From NCBI RefSeq assembly GCF_023159225.1, contig NC_063173.1, forward strand, positions 11,694,852 to 11,758,851: 64,000 bases of DNA, read 5' to 3'. The notes under the pieces were generated by a model that did no database searches, had not been told where the DNA came from, and saw nothing but the letters and a program-made list of their open reading frames with translations. Of the stretch, positions 9,846 to 20,932 are shown piece after piece (within the stretch, counting starts at the first letter, position 1; every line of letters begins with the position of its first letter). The DNA is from Perognathus longimembris pacificus. Its lineage: Eukaryota > Chordata > Mammalia > Rodentia > Heteromyidae. The position numbers and the translations under genes are program-made.

Positions 9846-10174
9846 GGTAATGTTAGGTCCTCTCCTGAGGCTCCGTGTAATTGCCCCCACCTCATTAAGT
9901 CTCCACCCAGTTACCTGGGTAACCTGCAGACCTGGAGGCAGTTACCTCCCCTTTCCCTGAGGTCACATCCTAATCCACCTGGCCACACCCCTTGCCCCTG
10001 CCCTAGATTTAAGGCAGGGCTGGGTGGAGGTCACTCTCTCTCTCCTTTCTCTCAGGCCATGGATCATCTTGGCCACAGGCCAGGAGTTCGGCGGTAATAA
10101 ACATTCTCTCCTGCCTGAATACCGTGTGGTGTTCTCCTTTACCGGCTACCTACTTTAAAAAACCTAACAGGTAA
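9846..10174 (+). mobile_element. Solo LTR with 5-bp target duplication (ERVL/MaLR-like)
   Basis: The LTR spans 9851-10169, starts TGTTAGGTCC and ends AACCTAACA. It is flanked by GGTAA at 9846-9850 and 10170-10174. AATAAA lies at 10096-10101, about 70 bp from the end. No internal sequence is present, so it is a solo LTR formed by recombination. A 5-bp duplication suggests the ERV3 (ERVL/MaLR) class rather than ERV1. The strand follows the poly(A) signal. Confidence 0.85.
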
Positions 10175-11287
10175 CTTGATGGGCTTGGTGTGCCAGTCAT
10201 ACATGCTGTTCTTTCTGGCGACTAACTCCACTTCAAGTTCTCCTGACATGGCTTCACTCTGTAGTAGAGAGAGGACCCTGGCCTTAACCCGCCTCTCTGC
10301 TCTAGCTGGTCTTGATGTGGTAGTCTCTGTAGAGATGACATGTGTGGTTCTGGGGAACTGTTAAGCTCTATGTCACCCCCATTCCCAAGAACTCCAGCAG
10401 GTAAGGGCAGCCTGGCTCTGTCCTGTCATCTGTCTGTCCTTGAACTCCGCCTCTAGACTGGAGATCCCAGTGTTTGGCTCTCTGGTTTCTGCCCCTCCTC
10501 AAACCCTTTTGCTCTTTAATACGGAACAGTGGGAGAGGTGTGAGCTGAGGGAGAGGTGTCCCCATTTTTATCTGGGCCCATCATACTCTGGTCTTGAGAA
10601 TCTCTGGGCCTCCTAGCTTTAGCACTCTTCGATCCATACACACCCCCATTGTGGTTGCCCACTGCCCCCTTCCCCACCAAGGTTTATTTCAGAGCAGCAT
10701 CTGGTGGGCCTGCAGGGATGTAGCTCAGGAGAGGTCCAGTCTCCCTTCACCCACCTCCCTCAGTCTCTTCCAGGAGTCCTTCAGCTGTTTCTGCTCTGCC
10801 TCCCACCATACCAACCTACCACCCCACCCCCGGGGCAGGGGATATTGATGGGGGATAGAAACAAATTTGGAAGTTGCCAGTTGAATGAAGAAGAGGCACA
10901 GAAATGCCTGGGGGTCGGTGGGACTTTTGTTAGAATCTGGATTCTTCTCTCACACTTCCTCTACCTTAGAGACAAGTCTCAAGCTCACATCTCGTTTCTC
11001 CCAGCACTAGGTAGGGCACTTCCTGCCTCAACAAGGTTCTCCCTTTCTCCTGTGGAAGGAGGACACCTTTACAGAGCTACCTTAAAGGTGGCCTTCCTGC
11101 TCCCCACGACCAAGCCTCTGAGTGGCCAGCCTCTCCTCAATGGAAAGTTATAAGCTCAGGGATTCAGGCTGATGCTGGAGAATCTTCTGTTGGGCACTAG
11201 CCTACTGCCTGTCTCACCCACATCTGCATCCCCTTTAGGGGATGCTCCCCAGTTAGTTCTGCCTCCTTTCACCAAAACGTGGTAGCT
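10175..11287. other. Unique intergenic sequence, about 1.1 kb
   Basis: Contains a pyrimidine-rich, moderately GC-rich stretch. Overlapping open frames at about 10594-11153 (up to 149 codons) lack any recognised domain or splice context and I treat them as chance. Confidence 0.5.
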
Positions 11288-11524
11288 TTTGGGTACCGAT
11301 GGCTTATACCAAAAATCCTAGCTGCTCAAGAGGCTGAGATCTGAGGATCAGGGCTGGAAGCCAGCCTAGGCAAGAAAGTCCACGAGGCTCTTATCTCCAG
11401 TTCAATACCCTAAAGCCAGAAATGGGGTGTGTGTGGCTCAAGTGGCAGAGCACCAGCTTCCAGGGAAAAAAACTAAGGGACAGAGCCCAGGCCTGGAGTT
11501 CAAGCCCCACAAAACAAAAAGACT
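11288..11524 (+). repeat. 7SL-Geo SINE
   Basis: Plus orientation, with head (cttataccaaaaatcctagctgctc), middle (cttatctccagttcaata) and tail module (ggctcaagtggcagagcacc .. gagttcaagccccac). It is followed 11 bp later by an oppositely oriented SINE. Confidence 0.85.
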
Positions 11525-11739
11525 TGGCAGTCTACCTTTTTTTTTTTTTTTCCAGTCCTGGGGCTTGAGTACTATCCCTGGCTTCTTTTTGCTCAAGGCT
11601 AGCACTCTGCCACTTGAGCCACAGCGCCACTTCTGGCCATTTTCTGTATATGTGGTGCTGGGGAATTGAACCCAGGATTTTGTGTATATGAGGCAAGCAC
11701 TCTTGCCACTAGGCCCTATCCCCAGCCCTGGCAGTCTAC
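11525..11739 (-). repeat. ID-Geo SINE with target-site duplication
   Basis: Minus orientation, body 11536-11728. Flanked by perfect 11-bp direct repeats tggcagtctac at 11525-11535 and 11729-11739, which fix the insertion boundaries. Confidence 0.93.
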
Positions 11740-12219
11740 TTTTACTCTCCAGAATATTCCCAACTCCGAGCTTCTTCCCCAACTTACATTAACCAACAGG
11801 GACAATTTCAGGGACTGTATTGTTCAGAATCCCAAGTAGAAGCAGATGGAAATTGATGGATTTGCTTATAAAGGGACTGTTTGCAAAATGTAGGGGACCC
11901 TCAAATGCAGTAACCTAAATCTTCTAGCAGCATAGTTGTTGTTGTCTCTTGACCTGAATGGCTAGGGAGAAGAAACAGTTGCCAGGATCTGGAATTAGTG
12001 ATTTCTGTGGAATCTTTAGAGGACCAGTGACCTTTAGTTGAGGGACAGAACAAATCTAAGGCAATGCCGCAAGGGGCCCAGGAGAATAAGTATCCTAACC
12101 TCCTTCTCCTCCACACCTCTGAGTTCTAGCTAGGCCTTTTGGAAACCCAAGACAAACTTGAATAAACCCTCCAGCTGCAGTTGCTTTCGTTACTTGCTTT
12201 GACTAAAAAAGAAAGACCA
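11740..12219. other. Unique intergenic sequence
   Basis: No repeat or gene is recognised in this stretch. Confidence 0.45.
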
Positions 12220-12767
12220 TGTAGGCCGAGTGCTGGCCACTCACGAATCCTTAACTACTCAGCAGGCTGAGAGATGGGGATTGTGGTTTGAAGCCAGACC
12301 CAACAGGAAAGTCTATGAGTTTCTTATCTTTGATTAACCAGTGAAACTCTAGACATGGAGCTGTGTGACTCAAGTGTTAGAGTACTAACAAGTACTCAAG
12401 TGTTAGAACTTTAACACTTGAGCAAAAACACTCAGGGACTAGCTGGGTGCTGGTGGTTCATGCTTGTAATCTTAGCGACTAGGAGGCTGAGATCTGAGGA
12501 TAGCTGTTTGAAGCCAGCCCAGGCAGGAAGTCGATAAGACTCTTTGTTCCAATTAACCAGAAAGCCAGAAGTGGAGCTGTGGCTCCAAGTGGTAGAACAC
12601 TAGCTTTGAGCAAAAGAGCTCAGGGACAGCTCCCCCGGCCCTGAGTTCAAGCCCCATGACCAACCCCCGCCCTGCCACCCACCCCCCACCCCCAAAAAAG
12701 AAAAATGCTGAGGGCTCAGGAACAGCATTCAGACTCTGACTTCAAGCCCCAGGACCAGTTTTTAAAA
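12220..12767 (+). repeat. Nested pair of 7SL-Geo SINEs
   Basis: An outer plus-strand copy (12220 to about 12440) contains a small internal duplication around 'gtactcaagtgttaga' at 12370-12420. It is interrupted by a second complete copy (about 12441-12700). The end of the outer tail module resumes at about 12706 (ttcaagccccaggacc). Near-matching ctcaggga/ctcaggaa on the two sides are candidate target duplications for the inner copy. Confidence 0.75.
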
Positions 12768-12996
12768 AATAAAGTGACAGGGCTGGGAATATGGCCTAGT
12801 GGCAAGAGTGCTTTTGCCTCATATCCATGAAGCCGAGTTCGATTCCTCAGCACCACATATATAGAAAAGGCCAGAAGCGGCCCTGTGGCTCAAGTGGCAA
12901 GTGCTAGCCTTGAGCAAAAAGAAGCCAGGGACAGTGCTCAGGCCCTGAGTCCAAGCCCCAGGACTGGCCAAAAACAAAATAATAAATAAAGTGACA
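12768..12996 (+). repeat. ID-Geo SINE with target-site duplication
   Basis: Body 12780-12984, flanked by 12-bp repeats aataaagtgaca at 12768-12779 and 12985-12996. Confidence 0.93.
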
Positions 12997-14057
12997 TAAC
13001 TAGACATTAGGCATTATATTTCTTTTTTTCTACTTAGTTACTTATACTTTAATTTGTTTTAAAAAATATACAAATTGAGTATCTGTGTGCCAGACACAGA
13101 TGGAGACATGTTAAAAAAAAAAACCCAGAAGAGTCCAACTCTCATAGTTTGTATTCAATAAATCAATAAATACTAAGATAATTTCAGATATACCCATAAT
13201 TGCTTATCATGATAATCTCTCAGAATTGTCTGTTACATTTTGTATGGAAGCCTATCATTTCTTCAATTCCAGACAGGTTTATTTAGTGAAATATTGAACT
13301 GGTTTCCCTGTATGGACTAGAGATCTGCCTCCTGTTGGCTACATTACATTTCAGACATTTGGTGATTTCCATAAGCCTGTGGCCAAGGTGCAACTTTGGG
13401 ACTGATGTACTTGCTTCCTTAAGTCACTCCCCCAATTAACTGAGTAGGCATTCTATTTCTACTAGCTTTTTTTCACACCTGTCTTCTGACACTTGAATGA
13501 TCATGGTGAGGTTTATCTAAGTTATTTTTCAGGAATAGAGAGCTCCTTCAAACTGGTTGAAACCACCCACCCTTTACTTAGGCCTTCACAAGTTCTGATA
13601 GGTAACCTTTTGACGTCAGAGCACCCAAACTCCACCCTAGAGCCTACGAACACTGCTGTCTACAGAAGAGCTTCCAAGTCTGATTACAGCATGCAGACCT
13701 CAGATTGCTTCACTTTTTCGTAACTCCAACCATCTTTCTCTCCTGCCTCAGACCACCTGTCACCAAAACCTTACCCTCAAGGCAAGGCAAGTCTGACTCC
13801 TCAGACTTCATGAGCAAACACACATTCTCTTTTGCAAACTCAATACTTCCATGATTGTCGTATCCCACAGAAGGCAAAAACAAGCCTAATATAGCAACAT
13901 TTCCATCAGCCAAACACAACCTGAAGCAAGATGCATAGTTATCTACAGAGGTCAGCTTCCTAAAGGCAGAGCACTGAACTGAGAGGGGGTTGGATGGAAG
14001 ATAAAGGAGTTCCTTGCCATAGAATTCGGATTTGTTTTTTCTTCACTGCGATTTTCC
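12997..14057. other. Unique AT-rich intergenic sequence, about 1 kb
   Basis: AT-rich up to about 13260, then ordinary composition. Open frames of about 70 codons at 13493-13723 and 13710-13919 show nothing recognisable. No RNA gene or exon is seen. Confidence 0.5.
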
Positions 14058-14298
14058 TGTGAGCCTGGTAGTCGTGGCTCATGCCTATAATCCTAGCTAC
14101 TAAGGAGGTTGAGATCTGTGGATGTAAGCCAGCCTTGGCAGAAAAGTCCATGAGATTGTTCTTTCCAATTAACAAGTAAAAGGCTGGAAGCAGAGGTGTG
14201 GCTCAAGTGGTAGAGCACTAGCTTTGAATTTAAAAGTCCCAGGACAATGCCTAGGCTCTGAGTTCAAATCCCAATACTGGCCAGAAAAAAAAAAAGAT
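14058..14298 (+). repeat. 7SL-Geo SINE
   Basis: Complete plus-strand copy from tggtagtcgtggctcatgcc to ttcaaatcccaatactggcc plus a poly(A) run. Confidence 0.87.
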
Positions 14299-14329
14299 TT
14301 TCTTGCTGATTGTACCTACAGAAGCCAAA

Positions 14330-14455
14330 TGTATGTGGTGATACAAGCCTATAATCTCATCATTCTGGAGACGGGGACCAGAATATCAAAAGATGGAGGC
14401 CAGAGGTTGCTACGTAGTGAGACTGTCTCAAGAAACAAAACAAAAACAAAAATGG
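14330..14455 (+). repeat. B1-like SINE
   Basis: A diverged 7SL-derived monomer (gtggtgatacaagcctataatc .. gtagtgagactgtctcaag) ending in an A-rich tail. Confidence 0.7.
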
Positions 14456-14639
14456 TAATGGATAATTTCTCTAACCGGGCCAGATAGTCCATTTTACAGT
14501 CAAAGCACACCTTGTCCTCTGACCCATGGCCCACCGCAGAGGGCCCTCTGAGTACAGGTCAGGAGTGCCTTTCTTCTCTACGCATCTCTCTCCTTCTCAC
14601 TGCATAGTCCTTTTTCTACTTCTTTTTTCTTTTTCTGTA
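14456..14639. other. Short unique segment between SINEs
   Basis: No feature is recognised; the right part is pyrimidine-rich. Confidence 0.4.
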
Positions 14640-14755
14640 GTTTTCCTGGAGCTTGAACTCAGGGCCTGCATGCTGTCTCTGGGCGTTTTAGCTTGAGGCT
14701 AACACTCTACTACTTGAGCCACAGCCCCATTTCTGGCTTTTTTGGGTGGTGAATT

Positions 14756-14823
<68 letters not shown>

Positions 14824-15135
14824 GCCAGTCCTGGGCCTTGGACTCAGGGCCTGAGCACTGTCCCTGGCTTCTTCCCGCTCAAGGCTAGCACTCTGCCATC
14901 TGAGCCACAGCGCCCCTTCTGGCTGTTTTCTGTATATGTGGTGCTGGGGAATCAAACCCAGGGCCTCATGTATATGAGGCAAGCACTCTTGCCACTAGGC
15001 CATATCCCCAGCCCCTTGGGTGGTGAAGAGTCTCATGGATTTTTCTGCCTAGGTGGATTCAAACCTTGATCCTCAGATCTCAGCCTACTGAGTAGCTAGG
15101 ATTACAAGCATGAGCCACCAGCACTTGGCTAAGCA
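14640..15135 (-). repeat. 7SL-Geo SINE split by a younger insertion
   Basis: The two halves of one minus-strand copy lie at 14640-14753 (tail module) and 15028-15135 (head). They are separated by the ID-Geo insertion listed next, and read as one continuous element if the insert and one target duplication are ignored. Confidence 0.88.
14742..15027 (-). repeat. ID-Geo SINE nested in a 7SL-Geo SINE, with (TA)n(T)n tail
   Basis: Flanked by 12-bp duplications ttgggtggtgaa at 14742-14753 and 15016-15027. The body is at about 14823-15015. Its 3' tail, read on the minus strand, is about 30 A followed by about 17 TA units (14758-14822). The tail itself has therefore become a microsatellite. Confidence 0.92.
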
Positions 15136-15204
15136 CTGATCCTTTTTTGCACAGGGATAGAGATGTTGATTTGCAGCTTTTGAATCATGTGTGATTCATT
15201 GTTC

Positions 15205-15450
15205 TTTTCTTTTCTTTTTCTTTGTGCTAATTCTAGGACTTGAACTCAGAGCCAGGGTACTGTCACTCAAGGGTGCTTTTTTACTCAAGGCTGGTGCTCT
15301 ACCACTTAAGCCACAGCTCCATTTTTGGCTTTCTACTAGTAAATTGGAAGCAAATATCTCATGGACTTTCCTGCCTTGGCAGGAAATGCAATCCTCAGAT
15401 CTCAGGTTCTTGAGTAGCTAGGATTACAGGTGTGAGCCACTGGCATGTGT
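15205..15450 (-). repeat. 7SL-Geo SINE
   Basis: Complete minus-strand copy with a pyrimidine-rich tail at 15203-15222 and the head ending near 15449 (gtgagccactggcatg). Confidence 0.87.
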
Positions 15451-15487
15451 TTCCTGTGTGATTCTTACTGCAGAACCCCATATCCCT

Positions 15488-15537
15488 TACTACTACTACT
15501 ACTATTATTATTATTACTATTATTATTGTTGTTGTTC
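15488..15537. repeat. (ACT/ATT/GTT)n trinucleotide microsatellite
   Basis: ACT units grade into ATT and then GTT units, an interrupted trinucleotide array. Confidence 0.93.
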
Positions 15538-16338
15538 CATTTCTTCTCTAGGAAACCCTATACTCTTGGTGGGAAACATGCACCACAATTCGGCACCTTC
15601 CTTGTCAGTCAGGTGATTCTCCTACAAATATCTGTCCTTCCTGATATCATGTGGCCTTGACCAGAGATTATAGTATTTTTCTGGCAGCCAGCCCCACAGT
15701 GGCAGCTCCAGCTGCAGGAAATCCTGTCTCTACAGCAAAGGCCAAAGGGGAGGGAGGGGGACCCAAGTGAACCCCAGTTATCTGTCCCTGTCCACTTGGC
15801 CTCTTCCTGAAAACACTATGGTTTCTTGATAGTCATGTCTTCTTTAAGACTGAACGGATTGCCAGTTTTTAGCTTGGGGTGACTCAAGGAAGTTTGGAGG
15901 TTTTCTGACCGTAGTTTCCTGAGCTCACTTGACAGGGCGGTGTGTGTCTCCATTGCCCGAGGACTGCTGTGTGGATATGCTCATTTCGCCTATTGGCATC
16001 CTGGTTTTCTTTGGGAGACTGTACTGTTCAAAGAATTCCTGTGTGGCTGACTTCACCCTCTCAACTCCAGGGTTGAGAAATCACCCAGTCAGTCTTATTA
16101 GGCTCAGTTCAGAGCCTCAGAACAATCAGAAAGATAAAAGTCTTCCCAGAAAAGCTGATGCTATTGAAGTGGAACTCTTGGAAGTGGGAAGAGTGAGCAA
16201 CAGAGAGGAAGGCAGAGTGGTGAGATGGGGGCAGGTTCTTGAATGACTTCATCTGAAAGCCTGGATCTAGCCATTCCTGAAGCTAGCTTCCTCCTGGGTT
16301 TACATCGTTTTGCTTATGGGGTTTGTCTAATGTATTAA
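15538..16338. other. Unique intergenic sequence, about 800 bp
   Basis: No repeat is recognised. A 105-codon plus-strand open frame at 15929-16246 has no recognised domain and no splice or CpG context, and I do not call it a gene. Confidence 0.45.
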
Positions 16339-16502
16339 AATGAACTCAGGGCCAGGGCACTTTCCCTTAGGTTTTTGAATCAAGGCTGGTGCTCTCCCAA
16401 CTGAGCCACAGCTCTACTTCTGGCTTTTTGGTAGTAAAATAGAGATGAGTCTAGCCCAAGGTACATAGTGAGACCCTGTCTCAAGAAAACCAAAAATAAA
16501 TA
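16339..16502 (-). repeat. Partial 7SL-Geo SINE joined to a B1 3' end
   Basis: The minus-strand tail module of a 7SL-Geo element (16339-16450) is followed directly by a plus-strand B1 3' end (gtacatagtgagaccctgtctcaag). One element probably interrupted another. Confidence 0.65.
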
Positions 16503-16566
16503 AAAATTTTAAAATTCAATTTAACTAAAAAAAAATTCAAAACCAAATCACTCATACTAAAAATTA

Positions 16567-16705
16567 AAACTAATTTATAGCCAAACATGATGGCACACAC
16601 TCATAATCTTGTAATCCCGGCACTCAGGAGGCTGAGAATCTCCAGTCAGAGGTCAGCCTGGGCTACACATTCAGATCCTATCTTCATCAGACAGAATAAA
16701 TACTA
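16567..16705 (+). repeat. B1-like SINE
   Basis: A 7SL-derived monomer with acatgatggcacacac, tgtaatcccggcactcagg and gtcagcctgggctacac. Confidence 0.82.
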
Positions 16706-17922
16706 AATCAAAGAAACAAAATCTAACTTATTATCTGACCTTCTTTCTGAGCAAGAAATCAGGACTAGTGAGAGCCCGATTTCCCAAACAGGCTAGTTTC
16801 AATCTATAGGATAGTGAGGGTCCTTCTATATTAACCCTTACAAAAGTGGTAACCCGAAATAAACCAAAATTGAATGTTAACTTACCAGTTATTTTCCTAT
16901 CCTATTTCCCCAGATCCATTTGAGGAGGAAAATAACTTTCATTTGCCTTTTTGTTTTTGTCTCTGCTTTCTCCAAACCTTGTTCTCTCTATAAAAGCAGC
17001 CTCTTGAAGCTGCGGTGTTACTCGGCAGTAGCACATTTGCCTAGTATGTGGTTCAATATTGCAGGGAAAAAAATCAACAACAACAGAAAACCAAGAAAGA
17101 TTACCTCCTTTTGCTGGCTAATTGGAACATGTACTCTATTTATAGTCTAATTCTTGAATTAAAAAAAATCAAGCCAATTAAGCTCTTTAAAAAACTAATT
17201 TTTTTCTTTTGAAAGCTCCTTGGGTCACTTTGGTCTGCCTGCTGAGCTCAGTGCCCTTGGTAGAGAGCAGAGGGACCTGGTCACTGGCTGGGTAAGCTAT
17301 AGCAGCGGGACTGAACAGGAAATGGCTCAAGTGCTTGAGTGCTATCTTAGGCTGCAGCCCTGAGAGAGGGACTGTGGTAGGGTTGTGACCAGGCGGAGCA
17401 TCAGGGGGTATGGAGGGTGCCTACGGATTCAGGAGAAACTGAGGTAGGAGCCCCCAACCCTTCCTCCTGTTTCTTAGGGTTATCTGTCTGAGTTCGTACA
17501 TACTTATCTAGTCCCCTTGCCTTGCCCCACACCAGGAGCTACAGAAGTACAGAGCTGGAGGACTGAACGTAGAGTGTTATCACCAAGTACAGACGTTAGC
17601 CGCAGTCTCCACTCTCTCGGTTAAGTGCTTGCAGTCCCACAAGATCTTAACAGGGAGTTCAGTCTGAGACCTTAACCCACCCTTTTGGAGTATTCAAACC
17701 CCAAAGGACTATCTTATCTCACCTGAAGTCACTTCCTCTACCTCACAGATCAGAGCTTAAAGCCTGGTACACCTGATCGCAAAGTCCAAGCTGTCATTCA
17801 CACTCCTGGGCTCAGGCAATTTTCACTAGCAGGAAGACCCAGAGGGGATTTGAAGGCTTCAAATCAAAGTTGGGCCAAATCATCATACCAGTAACTTCTT
17901 TCTCAACAACCCAGGGACGCTT
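16706..17922. other. Unique intergenic sequence, about 1.2 kb
   Basis: AT-rich on the left and more GC-rich from 17220. An ID-like fragment may underlie 17012-17075 (cggcagtagcacatttgcctag). No exon or RNA gene is recognised. Confidence 0.45.
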
Positions 17923-18252
17923 TTTTTTTTTTTTTTTCCAGTCATGAGGCTTGAACTCAAGGCCTGGGTGCTGTCCCTGAGCTAGGATTACAGGCTCACA
18001 CCAGATTTTGTTGCTGTTGTTGTTGGTTGTGGGACTTGAACTCAGGGCCTGGGCATTAGCCCTGAGCTTTTGTGCTCAAGGCTAGCGTTATACCACTTTG
18101 AGCCACAGATCCATTTCTGGTTTTCAGATGGCTAACTGGAAATAAGAGAGTCTCACAGACTTTTCTGCCTGAACTGTCTTCAAACTGCAATCCTCAGATC
18201 TTAGCCTCCTGAGTAGCTAGGATTATAGGTGTGGAGCCACTGGCACCCAGCG
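17923..18252 (-). repeat. Two consecutive 7SL-Geo SINEs
   Basis: A heavily deleted minus-strand copy (17923 to about 18003: tail end joined straight to the head) abuts a complete minus-strand copy (about 18004-18252). Confidence 0.8.
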
Positions 18253-18974
18253 AAGGACTCTTTCTTTTCTTTTCTAATTAAATTTTATTGACAAGGTGAT
18301 GTATAGCGGGGGTACAGTTACGTAATAAGGTAGTGAATACATTTCTTGTCATATTTGTTACACCCTCCCTCATTTTTTTTCTCTTCCCTAGTTCAGGTAA
18401 GCATATATAATATCCAGTGTACCAAAATCATATACAGTAACCACATGGGGTATGACAAAGGAAATTCACCTAGAACATTAAATGTAACAACGACAATAAA
18501 ATCCTCCTGTTTCCTTCTCTTGGAGTTCATTTTGCTTAGCCTCATCTTATATAATCATATGTACATAGCTGTTGAGCTATTGTGATCCTCTGTTAGGTCT
18601 ATCCTAGACCTTTTTATGTTTGCTTAGTAATTATTTGGGTTTAGATACACAATGTAAATTCACTGATCCAAACATGTGGAAATACCATTTGCAAAGAAGT
18701 TTGTTATTTTGCAGACCTGGTCTCTACTGTTCTCCTGCCCCCCCCTCCCCACCCCCACAGTCATATATCAAGGAGACCATGCGCCTGTGTCCTCTGTGTT
18801 CTAGGCTTGTCTCCCTCAACATTATTTGTTCAAGATCTGACCATTTCCCTGCGAATACCATTATTTTTTTATCATTTCTAATAATTATGTAGTATTCCAT
18901 TGTGTACAGGTACCACTTTCTTTGATCCATTCACCTGTAGTGGGGCATCCAGGTTGTTTCAAGGACTCTTTCTT
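18253..18974 (-). mobile_element. 5'-truncated L1 insertion with 14-bp target duplication
   Basis: Flanked by aaggactctttctt at 18253-18266 and 18961-18974. On the minus strand, 18930-18724 encodes a peptide containing WYLYTMEYYIIIR and later MVFAGKWSDLEQIMLRE, the C-terminal signature of mammalian L1 ORF2. Toward 18267 come the 3'UTR and a short A-rich end. Only about 0.7 kb of the roughly 6-kb element is present, the usual result of incomplete reverse transcription. No functional domain is left. Confidence 0.93.
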
Positions 18975-19140
18975 GATGACTAACTGGCAACAGTCATTGT
19001 AAGATTGTCTAATAATTAGGAGCCTCACAGAAGAGACTAGTGCTTCCTATCATTTCCAGGAAACTCTCTTGTTCCCTACAAATATGTTGCCTTCATCCCT
19101 ATCTTCTAATCCTCTTGGATCTCCTAAGACAGGCTGCTTT
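18975..19140. other. Short unique segment
   Basis: No feature is recognised. Confidence 0.4.
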
Positions 19141-19697
19141 GTTGAGTGCTGGTGGCTCTCACTTGTAACCCTAGCTACTCAGGCTGAGATCCGATGCTCA
19201 TTATGGAAGCCAATACAGGCAAATAACTCTGAGAGATTCTTATCTTCAATTAACCAGCAAAAAGCTAGACGTGAAATGAGGTACTAGTGGCTTATGCACA
19301 TAATTTATTTATTTTCTTTTGGCCAGTCCTGGGGCTTGAAGTCAGGGCCTGGGCACTGTCCCTGAGCTTCTTTTTCTCAAGGCTAGCACTCTACCACTTG
19401 AGCCACAGGGCTACTTCCAGCCTTTTCTATTTATGTGCTACTGAGAAATCAAACCCAGGACTTCATGCATGCTAAGCAAGTACTCTCACATAAATCACAT
19501 TCCCAGCCCTTGTACACATAATATTTGCTCAAAACGCTGAGCTTTGAGAATGTACAGTTTGAAGTCATCCCAGGCAGATTCCAATTAACCAACAAAAAGC
19601 CAGAAGTAAAGGTATGACTTAAGTGATAGAGTGTCAGCCATGACTGGAAAAATTGGGGTAAGAGTATGAAGCCCTGAGTTTAAGCCCCAGTACTGGC
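19141..19697 (+). repeat. 7SL-Geo SINE pair interrupted by an ID-Geo SINE
   Basis: A truncated plus-strand 7SL-Geo copy (19141-19280) is followed by another whose head (ctagtggcttatgcacataa) is cut at about 19303 by a minus-strand ID-Geo element (19312-19509). It resumes at about 19510 (cacataatatttgctc) and runs to 19697. The shared 'cacataat' on both sides of the ID-Geo copy is its likely target duplication. Confidence 0.8.
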
Positions 19698-19732
<35 letters not shown>

Positions 19733-19930
19733 CAGAGAGACAGAGACAGAGACAGAAACAGAAACAGAAACAGAGACAGAGAGACAGAGACAGAGACAGA
19801 AACAGAAACAGAAACAGAGACAGAGAGACACACAGAGACAAAGAGACAGAAACAGAGATGGAGACAAGACAGAGAAAGGGAGAAAGAAAGAAGGAAAAAA
19901 GGAAAGAGAGAAAGAAAAAGAAAGCAGAAA
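19698..19930. repeat. (GA)n/(CAGAGA)n purine satellite with higher-order structure
   Basis: Grown from the SINE tail: GAGA, then hexamers acagag and acagaa arranged as a block of about 44 bp that occurs twice (about 19734-19785 and 19786-19828). It then degrades into GA/AAAG purine sequence to 19930. The complementary strand reads open in several frames with low-complexity Ser/Leu/Val, which is an artefact. Confidence 0.93.
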
Positions 19931-20384
19931 GGACAAGAAAAGGAGCCTTTGTTGTCAGGTCAAAGGGCCCTAGTTTGTTCTCTCTGGGCCTGTTTACCTT
20001 TGATAATCTTAGGTCACTGCCAAAATAGAGAAGGCCTCCTTCAAGGTGACTTTCTAAGTTCTCTCCCAAGAATAAAAAAACTAGAAGCTTTTTGTGCTTG
20101 TTGTATTTGACCTTCTCCAAGTGACATCAGGGATAGATAGAGATTTTTGCTGTGTGCCAAGGGATTCCTCAGTAAGGCCTCGGGGTCCTCTTCGTGGGAA
20201 AGAGAGACCAGGAGAAAGTGTCCTCACACACTAGCAACTCCCCCACACACAGCCTTAGCCCCAGGAGATCTCACCAGCCCTCCTTGCCCGCAGTCAGCCC
20301 TTGCTTACCCTCATGTAGCCTTAGTTTTGTGTTTTTTTTTTTCTGATAAAAGGATTTTGTAGCTAAAATAGGTTTTAAAAATCT
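19931..20384. other. Unique intergenic sequence
   Basis: No repeat or exon is recognised. Confidence 0.4.
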
Positions 20385-20620
20385 ATCTAGGCCAACCACA
20401 GTGAGATGCTACTCGCTATCACTAGGACGGCTATTTCTTCTTCAAGAAAAAGGGGAGTGGTAACAAGTGTTGCGAAGGAGTGCAGAAGAGCTGGATGCTT
20501 ATGCGTTGTTAGTAAGAGGTAAAATGGGAAAGTCATTGCAAAATAGGTACAAAATAGTACTCTAGCACAAGTGGAGAACACCATGGGTCACCGGGGCAGA
20601 AGTGAGCCCTTATCTTAAAA

Positions 20621-20850
20621 ATAATGAGCAGGGGCTGGGAACATGGCTTAGTGGTAGAGTGCTTGCCTAGCATTCATGAAGCCCTGGGTTCAATTCCTCA
20701 GTACCGCATAAACAGAAAAGGCCAGAAGTGGCGCTGTGGCTCAAGTGGTAGAGTGCTAGCCTTGAGCAAAAAGAAGCCAGGGACAGTGCCCAGGCCTTGA
20801 GTTCAAGCCCCAGGACTGGCAAATAATAATAATAATAATAATAATGAGCA
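20621..20850 (+). repeat. ID-Geo SINE with (AAT)n tail and target duplication
   Basis: Flanked by ataatgagca at 20621-20630 and 20841-20850. The tail has turned into an AAT trinucleotide array (20820-20840). Confidence 0.92.
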
Positions 20851-20852
20851 AT

Positions 20853-20932
20853 CAGGGCTGGAGATATAGCTCAGCAGTAAGAGTATCCACTTAGGAAGCT
20901 TGAGATTCTGATTGCAAAATCCTACTGTAAAA
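20853..20932 (+). repeat. ID-like SINE monomer
   Basis: The ggctggagatatagctcagc head with tRNA-like A box is visible. The copy is diverged and starts 2 bp after the target duplication of the preceding SINE. Confidence 0.7.

Noticed and set aside
10704..11153. 149-codon plus-strand open frame
   Set aside because: No recognisable domain and no gene context; one of several chance frames in a GC-richer stretch.
19634..20120. Overlapping minus-strand open frames rich in Ser/Leu/Val
   Set aside because: They are translations of the (GA)n/(CAGAGA)n satellite in all frames.
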